Source of the DNA: Adineta vaga | Taxonomy: Eukaryota; Rotifera | Reading direction: 5' to 3' | DNA length: 64,000 nt | Assembly: GCA_021613535.1 (NCBI GenBank) | Contig: CP075493.1 | Location: forward strand, 186,001-250,000 | Shown: piece after piece, positions 22,865 to 35,110 of the stretch | Position numbering within the stretch: the stretch's first letter is position 1 | Layout of the letters: each line of letters opens with the position of its first letter | Made by a program: the position numbers and the translations under genes | Notes under the pieces: model-generated | Told to the model about the DNA's origin: nothing | Seen by the model: the letters and a program-made list of their open reading frames with translations, nothing else | The model's database searches: none

Positions 22865-25800
22865 CTAGAATTTCATAACAAAGCCGTTACAACCATTAGT
22901 GCCATCGTATGTTACAATTAAAAGTATATTTTTAAACGCACTACAATCTCTTAAGTCAACTGCATAAAGAGGAAAATATGAACATTCTTCTGTTTCTAAT
23001 CATTACCAAACTTAATACTTTAGCTTTCATTTGTGTGCGTCACAACGTGTTTTTTTGAAATTTTTGCTCGAAAAGAAATCTCAAGAGTCGATTATGACAG
23101 CTTTTGTTTATAACTATACGTAAGATGCATCAAATGCAAAATTCGAGCAACTTGTTTTTTTTGCTGGCTGTTTTGCATGGATCGATAGAGCTCGACGAAC
23201 TCTGCAAAACTGTATACGTGAAACAAATTTTTAAATCTTCTTATAGAGGACAACTTCAAAAATCTGTCTAAAAATTTGAGGAACAACCGTATTTTTATAT
23301 ATAAAAAAGGGTAATTTCTGAGCAATTTCGCTATTTTTCAATGTTTCCGTTACGGAAGTCATTTGAAAATAGCCCCATTCGATCTGTCGTGTCAAGCTGC
23401 ATATGCTGATACCAAATTTTATATGCTTTTGTGAAATCTTTCTAAACAGATATTTCTTTTAAGGAAACGTTTCTATTCAAAATCAACTAACCTACACTAA
23501 AAATCTATGCAGCTACACATGAACTCCTGTAACGATAATGATATCGTTCATCTCTTTCTGTTCTCTATTCTCTCACCTCTATATCATATTGTCTCCGGGT
23601 CATCTCTCTCTTTCCTCTTCTCTATATAAACGTGTGTCTTATTGTGAAATCGGCACATTCTGGTCATGTAGAGTAGTCAATAAACATCATACCGTGAGAG
23701 GCGGTTAGCTACTCAACCAGTTTGTCGTTACAACTCCGTCACTAGAATCATAATCCGGTGATTTTTGTACCGGTCGCAAGTCCGGAAAAAGGAGGGGCGT
23801 TAAACAGAAGGGGTTCAGATACCGTCCTTTTGTAAAAATGAAAAGACGAAAGAAACCAACCATGAACGGTCATATTCCGCTATTATACCGGTTTGAACGT
23901 CGCCCGGGTGAACAATATCAACACTAGCAACAACATACAAGCCAATTTTCAACAAAATAAAACTAGCAAAGAATGTCTTTACAATAGGTACATGAAATGT
24001 ACGAACACTATGGACAAGTTGCAAACTGGAATTATTCAGAAATGAAATGAAATGAATCGATACAGATATAATACTAGTGGCATTTCAAAAGTGAGTTGGG
24101 CATGTAAAGGTGAAACAGCAAATGGTGATTTTATTTGGTCAGGTGAAAGTAGCGCACATATCAGAGGAGTGGGCATGCTACTCAGCACAAGAGCTCAAAG
24201 AACACTGATGAGCACAATCCAATAAATTCAAGATTAATCACAGCAAGATTCATGGCAATACCATTCAACATAACAGTAATCAATGTATACGGTCCAACAT
24301 CTGAAGCCTCAAAAGATGATATCGAAACATTCTACGACAACATAAAAGATGCAATATTAAAAACTCCGAAAAAAGATATACTTATTATAACTGGTGATTC
24401 GAATGCAAAGGTACGCGATAACAATGTGGACTGAGAATGTGCAATGGATAAGTACGGTTATGGGAGACAAAATGAACATGGTGAACAACTATTAGAATTC
24501 GTAACATCACACAACTTATTCATTTTCAACACAGAATTTCAACAAAAACCAAATTGGAAGTAGACATGGAAATCACCGGATGGTACACACAAGAATATGG
24601 TTGCTGTAATTCTTATTCAACAGCGCTGGAAATAATCAGTCATCAGCTGTAGATCATTTCAAGGAGCTGATATCAACTCCGATCATTCCTTAGTTTTGTG
24701 CAACATAAAACTAAGATTGAAAAATCTACCGACAAAACCAAAACAAAGCGGACGACCTAATACAAAGCAACTCAATGACTCAACAACACGACACTTATAC
24801 TAGATCCAACTCGAAAATCTTCTGAACAACATGGACATCAATTGCAATATCAACGAAGATGCTCTACAAATTGAATAAGCAACCAAAGAAGCAACACAAA
24901 CAAACACAACAACCCAAAGGTAGTCAAGAAACCCTAGATTTCTCTTCACACATTTAGTTTAGCCGAAGAAAAGCGAAAGGCAAAACAAACAAAAAAACCG
25001 CTCGTCAACCGCCAATCAAAAATACATAAACCTCTGCAACCAACTGAAGAAATCACCGAGAATGGACAAAACAACTGGATTTAACAACAATGCGAAGCAA
25101 TTCAAAAGGCACTAGCAGTAGGGAACAGCAAGCAAGCATATCAACTGGTGAATCTATTAAAGAAAAAATATGTACCAGAATTGAATATTATCAAAAATCT
25201 CGATGGTTCATTATCACAAACAAGACAAGAAGTAATGCGAACTTGGACAACATACTGAACCAAATTATACCAAGATAATCGTGGTGATGGCAACAAAATG
25301 GCAGAAGAATTAGAAAACATAACCTCATCAGTCAACGACGATTCAAATGGTATTTTGTATAGTGAAATGGAAGAAGTCATAAACAAGCTAAAGAAAAACA
25401 AGAGCCCAGGTAACGATGGCATTACGGCCGAAATGCTTCAGGCTGGAGAAGAAAGTCTGAAACGCAAAATACATGCGCTGTGAAACAGAGTATGGGACGA
25501 GGAAAATATTCTTGAGCAATGGGGGGAGATGAGTATTAATACCAATCCCTAAGAAAGGAGACCTCAGTCAATGCTCGAATTACAGAACAATCTCTCTCAT
25601 TAACTATACGAAGAAAGTTCTACTTATGGTGTTTTTAAACAGACTAGAACATCATCTAGATCCATACTTGTCAGAAGAACAAGCCGGGTTAGAAAGGACC
25701 GAAGCGCAGTTCAACAAATTTTAATACAGACTTCTAACATAAAAAGCGAAACGCAATAGCAAGAAAATTTACATTTGTTTCAATAACTTTCAAAAGGCCT

Positions 25801-28800
25801 TCGACACAATCAAACACAAAATTATATGCACAGTTCTCAGATCGTCCGGTGTAAACAACAAGGTGATAAAATTATTACAAAAGATATATCGAAAGTCACG
25901 ATCAGCAGTTCGAATAAAAACGGACCTTGGTGAATGGTTTGAGTCAAGCGTTAGGACCAGACAAGGGGACCTTTTGTCACCACTTCTGTTCATTGCCTAT
26001 TTAGAAAGAATAATGGATCAAACAACATTAAAAACCAACGGAATCAACGTCGGTGGAGCAGTTATTAACAATCTAAGATTTGCCGATGATATTGATCTTC
26101 TGAGCGAAGATTATGTCACTCTAGAACCAAATCGAACAACTCACAAAAGCGGCAGAGGAAGTTGGTCTCGTGGTGAATATTAAGAAAACAAAGACAATGG
26201 TGTTTGGGGATAAAAATATTGATAAACAAGTCGAAGTCAACGGTGAACCAATTGAAAATGTAGAAGAGTTCGAGTATTTGGAAAGTTTATTAACATGGGA
26301 CAATAATTGCTCGAAAGAAATAAGAAGAAGAAGCAACAAAGCAACTGGTGTAATGGCAAATATGAAGCATACAGTATGTAGGCAACTGGTAAACTAACAA
26401 CCGAAAGTAAGATAAAGCTGTTGACAATGTGCGTTTTTAGTGTAATTCTCTATGCCTCGGAAATGTCGGCAATAAAAGAGGCTCACAAACCAAAACTATC
26501 GGCTTTCGAAATGCGATGCTAGCACCACGGAGCTAGCACGAAAAACAAAGATTTAGCTAAAATATTTTCTAAAATGAATTCCCGTCCCTAAAAACTAGCC
26601 CATTCCATTCAGAATTTAATTCTGCATCAAATGGTGATACTTTTATTCATGGGAAAACGATTGGGAAATTTTCAGCTAGATTTTTTCTTCTATACAGGAG
26701 AAGAATACAGATCTAGGTAATTTTTTTCCAACCGTTTTCCCATGAATAAAAGTATTATCATTCGATACAGCATTAAATTCTCAATCGAACGGACTAGTTT
26801 TTTTTATGGGCGAGAATTCATTTTTAGAATTTTTTTATATAAGTCGTTTTGTTTTGTGCTAGCTCCGTGGTGCTAGCTTCACACCGATAGAATACTTCGA
26901 ACACGTTGGACAGATATGGTGAGGAATGTCGCTATACGAAAACAGGGTGTGGTTGTGGGTGTGAAAGAAGAAGTGACACCCACACCCACACCCTCAAGAT
27001 GGTATCTGATCGGATATTCGCCGGATTCTGACCATCGAATTTTGTAGAACTTGATGCAGACTTTATATCATCTCTTTGGTCAACATAATAATGAGTAAAC
27101 ACGCACTATTGAGGATAGTTGTCCCTAAAGGAGATAAATACGGAGTGTCTTCAAAGAAATATCAATAAAAAAGATACAAGAAGATGTTAGGCCGTCATCA
27201 GATATATCTTATAGTGATGGTTACTACTGTAGTTGTCGAAAACCTCGAAACTATATGATATCATCACCATATAAAAACTTACCCGAAACCAATGGATTTT
27301 TCTGCTGACATTGTAGACGTGCCAGTGCGTGGTAACGGTGAGAAGTTTTTTCGATCGATTTTTCCTACACTTAGGTGCGGAAATGCATTATATACTTTCC
27401 ACGCTGCCGGTACCATGAACGGGGGCAAATTTTTCCGGCAGAATGTTTCGAGTTGACGAATGAATTCAATATGTTTTGCTGAACTGACAGTTGGCGCAAG
27501 AATATGACATGATAAATATTCGTCACTTCCACTACTACCAAGAGCAACTCCACCTTCCTTTCGTACAACGCAGGCTGCAACTTGATCAGTTGCTCTGATA
27601 ACCGTTCGCTCAACCTCTTCTGGTGCCACTAATTGTCCAAAAATTTTCACGCGAAAGTCCTCACGACCAAGAAGTATGATTTCTCCAGCACTATTGTAAC
27701 GCGCCAAATCACCAGTGCGCATAAACAAACCTGGTCCCACACTAGGTAGTGGCACTTTCACTTTAGCAGTAAGATCATCCTGACCACGGTATCCTTTAAA
27801 GACGGCTGGATCTTAAAAATAAAAATAAAAGTTTACTAATACCTGACTATTAGAAAACAGATTTTATAGCGGTGATTTGGTATCCCAGAGTATTTGTACG
27901 TCTGTCTATTTGTCAAAAACATAGTTATATAAGCAGCAGTCTTCTTGATATATAATGTATCAGACGTAAATGATTTCAATATGTCTACGGTAAAGTAGTT
28001 TTTGAGGATCTTGTAGATCGATCTGGTTTCTGATGTTTGATAGCAAACACATCGTAAGAAACTGGTTGGTTAAGCTGACAAATACTCTCACCTGAAAGAC
28101 TTAGTTACAAATCGGCCCAACAACTGCTTTGATGAAAATAGATAGAGTCAGCATGAATGATTAGTTAGTCAGGCCAATTTTAGAAACGGTGTCAAAATGA
28201 CTATCTACTTTACCCTGAAGAAAAGTTGCAGCCCCCGTGAACAGGATCTATAGAGACCATTGTAGACAGATCGAAATGACTAAAAGTAAGTATTGTGCGG
28301 AACAAGATGCAAGAAAATGGCCTCCTTGCGGCTGCTACTTGTTTGGGTGGCAAACTTTCGATCATTCCAACTGACATACATCAGGCACGTAGCCAGAAAT
28401 TTTTTTTTGAGGGAGGCATTGACTATAGCGATAGTTTGAGAGCCTAAAAATGCTAACAACATCGATATCTTTTTCAAAATTTTACGAAAAAATGTTAAAA
28501 TATTCAAGAATATTTAGGGAATTTTCAGAGATTTTTGAAAGATTTTTAAAAATTGATTGAAAATTTTTTACATTTTTAAGGATTTTGTTCGAAATTTTGT
28601 GAAAAAGATGTTTTGGAAGGTTCCTAAAAACTTTTCGACAACTCGAAGAATACCTCTAAAACTTTAAAACAAAGTATTATTTCACTTGACAGAAAAAAAA
28701 AACTTTTGGTCTATGCTACTCTACATAGGTCTAATCTTTCGATCTGAGGGGGGGGAGATCATCTAAGTTCGCCTCCCGTATCCTTTCCCTATATATACGC

Positions 28801-31392
28801 ATGTTGTTTTCCTTTTTTGTGGGATCATTTCATTCTTCATATTGCAATAACCCTTTCGTTATATTTTTTTCTGCATTGAAAGGAAGTAAATTAATAAATT
28901 AGCATTTTTTAGAGACAGAGACTAGTGACTAATGGGGAAGCGGTCGAAAAAGTGCTCGGCCTCATTTTTTTTCAAAATCCTTAGTTCACCACTGATAGGA
29001 ATATATAAAAGTGACTCATGTGTTCTCACAAGTGATTTACTGAATGTAAGGTATATAGAACCTTCTTATACTTGAATCGAAATTTTAACCGCTAAAGTTT
29101 ATTAGTGACAAAACTTATAGAGAGTTAAAAGTCATACATCACACTTCTGTTTTCGAGACGATCTATATTTCGTCGTACACTAGTTTTTGCTGATGGGAAC
29201 AGGCGTAGCTTTTTTATACCATGATAACAAAATGGCTAAGTAAAAACGAAAGATCTACGGAACTATGTCGAATTTTTCTGGTTGCTTTCCAATAGACGAA
29301 GAAAAATACGATGCTTGTAATTAGGGGAGCATTTTCCATTTCAGTTTAATTAGAATTTTGTATAGTAAAATACAGCAGAACTGGTCGTAATGGTCGCTCA
29401 AAATGCTTATTGTCTTTGACAGCATTTATCTCTAACCTATCGGATATTTTGATGATATGCAAGCAAAAAAAAATAACGAAAGCTCACCACTGACGTAAAT
29501 CACACCAATATTATTATCATTTGTGATCAGTTGATTGTTACTATCAATTAGAAAGCATCGACGTCCTGGTAGCAGTCGGCCAATTGGTATACTCTCGTCA
29601 AGGAGTGTTTCATCGTCCAACAACAGCATATCAGGACTGACAGTGTATGCTGTAAGACCGCACCATTCAGCTGATCCATAGTGATTGATAATACGAGCTT
29701 TAGAAAAGTTCTTCTCCATTAGAAGTGCTAGAGTAGTCAACTGTCGTCGAATTAATAGTGCACCTTTTAACACAATTGAGTAAGATGACTATAGAAAGAA
29801 TATTTACAATATATTATTACCTCCCATAACAAACGCTCTTAGGTATCGGAAACAGGCCCCTTTCTCTTCATTGATTGTCACGTAATCAGTTAGCAGTCGT
29901 CTCGTTGTTGCCGAAACTATAAGTGCGGTAACTTGTTTCTCAGCCATGATCCTTGTTAAATAAGATATATCTAGCTGGCCACCTGATCGAATAAGAACAA
30001 GGGATGCACCTGTCGTAAGTGTATTGATGATTTCGAAATTATGTAGCGTCCATTGGAATGATGCTAGCTGGAGAATGTTGTCCGATGAAATGAATAAACC
30101 CCCTTCGGAAAGGGCACGCACATGATGCATCTCACTTCCGTGAGTGTGTTCGACTGTCTTAAATTTCCCCGTACTTCCAGATGTACAGACTACAAAGGCG
30201 CTCGTTTCTCTTGTGATATTGATGATGGAAAGATGAAGAAAGTCTTCGTCAGTAATACTTCGTTTATATTCTTGGTTCGTATTAGCTATCACGGTGGTTA
30301 TGTTGATTGGAATAAGAGAATTAGTTGTCGCTGAAAGACGCCGAATGCGTTCACAGGTGGCATCATGAACCATAATAACCACGGATGGATGAGCCTTTTG
30401 GGAAAAAAAACAAGATCATAGCAAAACTTTAGGTGCTCGTTTGCCTGAAGTCGTACTTTAACGAAGAACAACGAAATAGCAAACTATGCAGGATGGGTGA
30501 AAATATTTTACCGCGGGATAGTACTATGGCTTATTTGAAATGCCATGATTGGTGAATTTTATACTAAATGAAAGCTCGTGGAAAATGGGATTCAGGAGTA
30601 TGACTCGTCATTCATAAGATGAAAATAAGCTACAGAGTTACAGAATGTTTGAAATCTCAGAGATATAGCTGGGCACTTCATTATATGGTGCTTCGTTTTT
30701 GTATACTTTGGTACACTTTGCCCATGAAAACTCAGCGTAAAAATACATTTTGTTTTAGATTGTCGTTAGAAACACGGGTACTAAAATGCAGAGAACTGCA
30801 AATCTTCGTTAATCCTCTTAGCTCAGTGTATCAAACGGTCTAGATTTTCGTGTTAATTTGTTTTCTTTCTTTCGGTGCCTTTGAGAAATATTTTGTGGAT
30901 CTTTCGCAGAACCTAGTGTAGGGGATCATTTACTATATAGAACATCTTACTTAAGCATTTCAGAAATAAAAAATGATAGTAATATAGTAAAAAACGTCCC
31001 ATCGACCCTTTGCTCCGCTATGTGCAAAAGATTTTCCTTACTTGTACGGGGCTTTGCGTTGCTGTTCCATCAATGAGTGCCGAAAGTCGATCGTCGGGAT
31101 CATCAGGAGAGAGCGCCAGATAAATACCACCTATCGTAAAAACAGCAAACATTACTAAAGGCACCTCAATACTACGTTCCACTAGTTGATAGATAATCTC
31201 ATTGTTGATAGAAGAATCATCTCGCGACTCTAAGATTGCTAGAGCTATTTTCTGCACATGATAACCCATTTCAGCATACGTCAGACTCTGGTCATCCAGC
31301 TCTACTGAAATCTTTTGCGCATTGATTTTTGTTTGTTTGAAGAAATGACTATGAAGCAGATCGCTGTTGCTCAAGTTGTCCAAATAAACCAT
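22576..31392 (-). CDS. NRPS-like protein, adenylation plus thiolation domains (5 exons)
   Basis: Exons 31392-31042, 30394-29821, 29763-29488, 27811-27283 and 22864-22576 join in phase into 672 residues. The adenylation domain activates a carboxylic or amino acid as acyl-AMP and loads it on the phosphopantetheine arm of the thiolation domain. Motifs in order: A2 GGIYLALSPDDPDDRL (exon 1), A3 TSGSTGKFK (~188), A5 NHYGSAEW (~335), A7 RTGDLARY (~432), A10 VGKIDRKNF with the catalytic Lys (~551), and carrier motif LGGSS (Ser ~621). Introns are 647, 57, 1676 and 4418 bp; the last contains a solo LTR and an RTE relic. The ATG opens just before the A domain. Family architecture is bacterial or fungal, while the introns show residence in a eukaryote, so I infer old horizontal transfer. 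The stop after the carrier domain may be true, or GTAATT just before it could be a donor leading to the condensation exon at 4.7 kb. Substrate unknown. Confidence 0.85.
22865..23527. other. NRPS-like intron 4, proximal part
   Basis: AT-rich intron sequence between exon 5 and the solo LTR. No gene recognised. Confidence 0.5.
23528..23732 (+). mobile_element. Solo LTR with 5-bp target duplication
   Basis: A 205-bp unit begins TGTAACGA and ends TCGTTACA, an 8-bp inverted end with TG...CA. It is flanked by the direct repeat ACTCC at 23523-23527 and 23733-23737. Inside are TATATAAA (about 23622) and AATAAA (about 23679), consistent with LTR promoter and polyadenylation signals. No internal retroelement sequence remains, as after LTR-LTR recombination. 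The family cannot be told from the LTR alone. Confidence 0.75.
23740..26945 (+). mobile_element. Second RTE-type LINE relic
   Basis: Degraded pieces run in order. An endonuclease start with NVRTL (about 23990, preceded by a stop in place of Trp) is followed by INVYGPTSEASKDD and GDSNAKV (24270-24420). Reverse transcriptase is at about 25370-26400, with NDGITAEML, RTRQGDLLSPLLF and FADD near 26090. A C-terminal tail with LYASEMSAIKE lies up to 26517. The tail resumes after a 360-bp MITE with EYFEHVGQ-like sequence. Stops and shifts are frequent, so it is older than the first LINE. It lies within intron 4 of the NRPS-like gene, antisense to it. Confidence 0.72.
26518..26877. mobile_element. MITE with 22-bp perfect inverted ends
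   Basis: GCTAGCACCACGGAGCTAGC at 26518 onward is repeated inverted at 26856-26877. Inner arms also pair, around TTTTATTCATGGGAAAACG and its complement. It interrupts the 3' part of the second LINE relic. Each terminal repeat contains its own small palindrome (GCTAGC). Confidence 0.75.
26944..26995. repeat. Telomere-like TGTGGG hairpin, copy b
   Basis: AGGGTGTGGTTGTGGGTGTG at 26944-26963 pairs with a CCCACA run ending ACCCTC at 26977-26995. It is followed by CAAGATGG, exactly as after copy a. Confidence 0.7.
27283..27811 (-). CDS. NRPS-like gene exon 4 (A6-A10)
   Basis: It starts after a TTTTTAAG acceptor and completes the split codon. It contains the A6-like VFKGYRGQ, A7 RTGDLARY, A8 GREDFRVKIFGQLVAPEEVE and A10 VGKIDRKNF. 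It ends at a strong GTAAGT donor with two leftover bases, which match the single base opening exon 5. Confidence 0.88.
27812..29487. other. NRPS-like intron 3
   Basis: A 1676-bp intron. It contains low-complexity sequence with AATTTTT/GATTTTT runs at about 28480-28690 and a G run at 28747-28754. No insert with recognisable ends was found. Confidence 0.5.
29488..29763 (-). CDS. NRPS-like gene exon 3 (A5)
   Basis: It follows a 57-bp intron in matching phase. It carries the A5 box NHYGSAEW (usual NxYGPTE) and IPIGRLLPGRRCFLID, and ends at donor GTGAGC with one leftover base. Confidence 0.85.
29821..30394 (-). CDS. NRPS-like gene exon 2 (A3 P-loop)
   Basis: The exon is bounded by acceptor AAAAG and donor GTAATA. 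It carries TSGSTGKFKTVEHTH, the AMP-binding loop, and leaves one base for the next codon. The usual Pro in TSGSTGxPK is Phe here, but the Lys is kept. Confidence 0.85.
31042..31392 (-). CDS. NRPS-like gene exon 1 (A-domain start)
   Basis: 117 codons beginning with an ATG and ending at donor GTAAGG. It contains the A1-A2 region with LTYAEM and GGIYLALSPDDPDDRL. The next frame codons run into a stop, which supports the donor. Phase 0. Confidence 0.8.
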
Positions 31393-31462
31393 TCTTACTC
31401 CTCAAATCTAGAAAATGAAGTGCTTGAAAAAACTAAATTTTTTCGTTAATATTAGCATCAGG

Positions 31463-31501
31463 CATTGAACGCAAGTACTGTCGAAGTACTTGCGTCCAAT
31501 G
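31463..31501. promoter_or_regulatory. 17-bp-stem hairpin upstream of the NRPS-like start
   Basis: CATTGAACGCAAGTACT and AGTACTTGCGTCCAATG face each other across a 5-base loop, with one mismatch, about 70 bp upstream of the ATG at 31392. It could be a regulatory dyad or a small repeat. No function is shown. Confidence 0.45.
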
Positions 31502-32395
31502 TTTGATTAGCATTGTGCATGTAGCTGGTGAAACGAAAAAAGCAACTTTTCTTCCTAATCAAAGTAAGATTAATCAAAGTCGTATATATTTCAAATTTCC
31601 TTGTCGTTTATTATGGTTATCACGTTCTTCATGATTATTTATTTATTTCTAAAGTATTTCTCCTGATTCTTGTACACTATTAATGAGGATCTGATCGTTT
31701 TCATTTTTCAGCTCTTCTAAATATGAAAGCCAAAAAAACTGCAGTAAAAAATATGAAGGAATGTCTTCGAACGCATTATCATTTGTTGACCTAGACTACT
31801 TCCATTCCATATATCGTTAGTAGTGTTAGCAAAATCTATTTCGATTTGGTTGTTTGAGCTTTTCTTGTCGAATAATGGGTGGTTCACTTGATTTCAAGCC
31901 TATAGGTAGCATTGCCTGTAAAGCTGATGGTCAATTTCCAACCTGAAATATTGTCCCTGTAGACGTCTTTGAGTCAATAGAATAGTTGAGAAACTTTAAA
32001 TAAAATAAGCTGTCCGTTTTTTTAGATACAATCGAGACAAAAATTATTCGTACAACGTCTTTTTTGATCAAATGTACTCACATTGCGGACTTTTAAAGAT
32101 TCTGGGGATATGAAAAGAACAACCACGTCATCTAGTATTTACACCATGAAAACCAGCGCTGTTGAATGAGCCTATATTAAATGAAAGTTCAATCTTTGAA
32201 AATCATGCATGTTTTATTGGCAAAAATTATTCGTATAATGAACAAAAATGACTTTTGTTGTTTCAGAAACTTTGAAAATCCTCATAATAATGGCAAAAGC
32301 CGATCGAAATAAACTAATCATGCTTTTATGAAAAAATCTTCGAATCTTTTTCTACTGAGATGAACACTTCTCGAGGCAAAGATGCTATCTTTTTA
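31502..32395. other. Intergenic, no gene seen
   Basis: Upstream flank of the NRPS-like gene. No gene or element recognised before the mariner. Confidence 0.4.
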
Positions 32396-33634
32396 TTAGG
32401 TTGGTAAGAAATTTTGTGCGTTTTTTTGGAATTTCCTACAACAATCGAGAAAGTTCTAGAAAGTTCCATATTAAAAGTTTATAAAGGGACTATGAGTGTC
32501 TTCCGAATGATAACAAAATCAAGAATATGGACGTCGATCTCGAAGTAGAAATAAATATATCTCGACGAGAGCTAAGAGTGCTTCTGCTTCACGAATTCTG
32601 TTTGGGTCGTAAAGCAACGGAAGCAACGAGCAACATATGCAGCACGATGGGCAAGGATGCAGTGTCCGTTCGTACAGCACAACATTGGTTCCATCGATTC
32701 AAGAATGGCAACTTCGAACTCGATGATTTACTTCATACCGGAAGACCACTGCAGGTGGATATGGATGGATTAAAGCAGCTTATCGAAGAACATCCTCGAT
32801 TGACAACACGATGTTTAGCAGAGCGACTCGCATGCTTCCATGTTACAGTGGAAACACATCTGCAGGAATTAGGCAAAACGTGGAAATATGGTGTTTGGAT
32901 ACTACATGAGTTGTCATCACATCAGCTTCAACATAGAGTTGACGCTTGTATGGAATTAATGACATCTCATCGCAACTACCAATGGCTTCACAATCTTATT
33001 ACTGGGGATGAGAAGTGGGTATTATATGTTAACCACACGCATAAGCGGCATTGGTTGGGAGCAGGAGAAACAGGTGTAGCAACGCCCAAAAGTGACCTTC
33101 ATCCAAAGAAGATTATGCTGAGTGTTTGGTGGGTTGTAAAAGGAATTATTCATTGGGAACTTCTTCCGTCTGGTTGCACAATCACTGCTGATATCTACTG
33201 TCAACAATTCAACCGAGTTGCAACAAAACTTCAGGGGAAGCAAGACAGAGTTTATTTTTTGCACGACAATGCCAGACCCCACATTGCAAAGTCAGCGCGT
33301 GAAAAATTATTGAAGCTCAGATGGGTTACGGTTCCACATCCGGCTTACACCCCAGACTTGGCTCCTACCGACTACCACTTGTTTCATTCTTTGTCGAATT
33401 ATTTACGCGAAAAAAAATCGACGACGAGAATGACCTAAAAATGGATCTGCTCAACTATTTTCGCCAAAAGTCCCAGGAGTTCTACGAACACGGGATCCTT
33501 TCTTTACCACAGCGTTGGCGACAGGTCATAGACAATAATGAAGCATATATCGTTGAAATTTAGTTGTATTTTTTAAGTTAAAAAATAAAAAGAAAAATTT
33601 CAAAAAAAACGCAAAAAATTTCTTACCAACCTAA
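32396..33634 (+). mobile_element. Mariner transposon, copy 2
   Basis: 1239 bp between TA dinucleotides (32394-32395, 33635-33636). Left end TTAGGTTGGTAAGAAATTTT and complemented right end TTAGGTTGGTAAGAAATTTT are matching inverted repeats. The ends differ from those of copy 1, so the two belong to different mariner families although the proteins are similar. Confidence 0.93.
32527..33561 (+). pseudogene. Mariner transposase, one frameshift
   Basis: 303 codons are open from the ATG through the helix-turn-helix region and the whole catalytic core: TGDEKWVLY, HDNARPH, and TPDLAPTDYHLF at D34D spacing. The frame then shifts at an A-rich run (about 33408-33420). The remaining ~43 codons (ending NNEAYIVEI) continue in another frame to a stop at 33561. 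This is the only lesion seen, and the catalytic Asp residues are intact. Confidence 0.9.
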
Positions 33635-33816
33635 TACTTGAATACGTACATTGCAAAATGCAAATGTCTTATGAAAAGCACTTGCTTATGGAAATATCGA
33701 TTGCTCTCTGATCTACTTTATGACGCTATTAAGAAGTTTTTGCAAATTTTCGAAACAACAAATGTCGCGTTTCTCTATTATACGAAAAATTTTTTCCAAT
33801 AAATATACATGATTTT

Positions 33817-35110
33817 TAAGAGACAGTCCATGAGTTTCTCAAACATGACCATACTCTCACAATTTTTAACCTCCTATTTTTCGATTGCATCTTGAAGAGC
33901 AACACCAAAAACTACTATATCCAAATTTTTAGCTCATTTGAGCTTATTTTCGAAGCGTTATTAAGTACACACTGAACACTACTCACGAAAAACTCAAAAT
34001 TTTCATGTTTTTAATAGTTATTTAGTTTTTAAAATTTTTCTTCACTATACCCTGATACAATATACGAAAACCATATACCATTTTGTAGAGCAAGTTTCGC
34101 TCTACAAAACTTTTTATATGACTTCTCCCAAAACCTTAAAAAAATAGTACTTTTATGCGAAAATCTGTATTTTATGCGTCATTGTTTTTGTCGTATTTTT
34201 CAATGTGAATCATATTTCTCCACTGTTTACCAGCTACCCAGAATGATTTATACAGATTTCGATAGAGAAAATGAAGGGCTATCGAATGCATAAAAATGTT
34301 TACAGATTGAAGTTACTTCACTACCTCAAAAAAAGAAAGATAAATGATCTTAAAATTGAACAGTTTTTGTAAAGAAAGTAAGATATATGACGTTTTCAGC
34401 CATTGAACGTATTTAGCGTTTTTCTCAGCGAAACAGCGATCAGATCTAAACAATTTATATATATTCGTGATCAGCGTTTCATTCTCTATCAAACCATATA
34501 GAAATAAACGAGAGAAAAAATCCACTGGAATTTTGTATTGTTGGCACCTTACGAAAAAAGAGATTTTTTGAGGTAGTGAAGTATGTCGTGGAGCGAATAC
34601 GAAGGCTACTTGCTACTTCAATGTGTAAAACTTTTTATGCATTCGATAGCCCTTCCTTTTCTCTATCTAAATCAGTATAAATGATTCTGGGTAGCTGGTA
34701 AACAGTGAAGAAATATGATTCACATTGAAAAATACGACAAAAAAATGACGCATAAAATACAGATTTTCGTATAAAAGTATTATTTTTTTAAGGTTTTGGG
34801 AGAAGTCATATAAAGAGTTTTGTAGAGCGAAACTTGCTCTACAAAATGGTATATGATTTTTATATATTGGATCAGAGTATCGTGGAGAAAAATTTTAAAA
34901 ACTAAACATCTATTAAAAACATGAAATTTTCGAGTTTTTCGTGAGTAGTGTTCAGTGTGTACTTCATAACTCTTCGAAAATAAGCTCAGATGAGCTAAAA
35001 ATTTGGATATAGTAGTGTTTGATGATGCTCTTCAATATGCAATCGAAAAATAGGAGGTTAAAAATTGTGAGAGTATGGTCATGTTTGAGAAACTCATGGA
35101 CTGTCTCTTA
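33817..35110. mobile_element. Foldback element, ~1.3 kb
   Basis: The ends TAAGAGACAG (33817) and CTGTCTCTTA (35101-35110) are inverted. The arms pair almost throughout (33817-34330 with 34570-35110, with gaps) around a ~240-bp centre. Non-coding. It lies in the 4-kb interval between the divergent NRPS-like and acyl-CoA synthetase genes. Confidence 0.8.

Noticed and set aside
30122-30334. Plus-strand 70-codon frame
   Set aside because: A shadow of NRPS-like exon 2 on the opposite strand.
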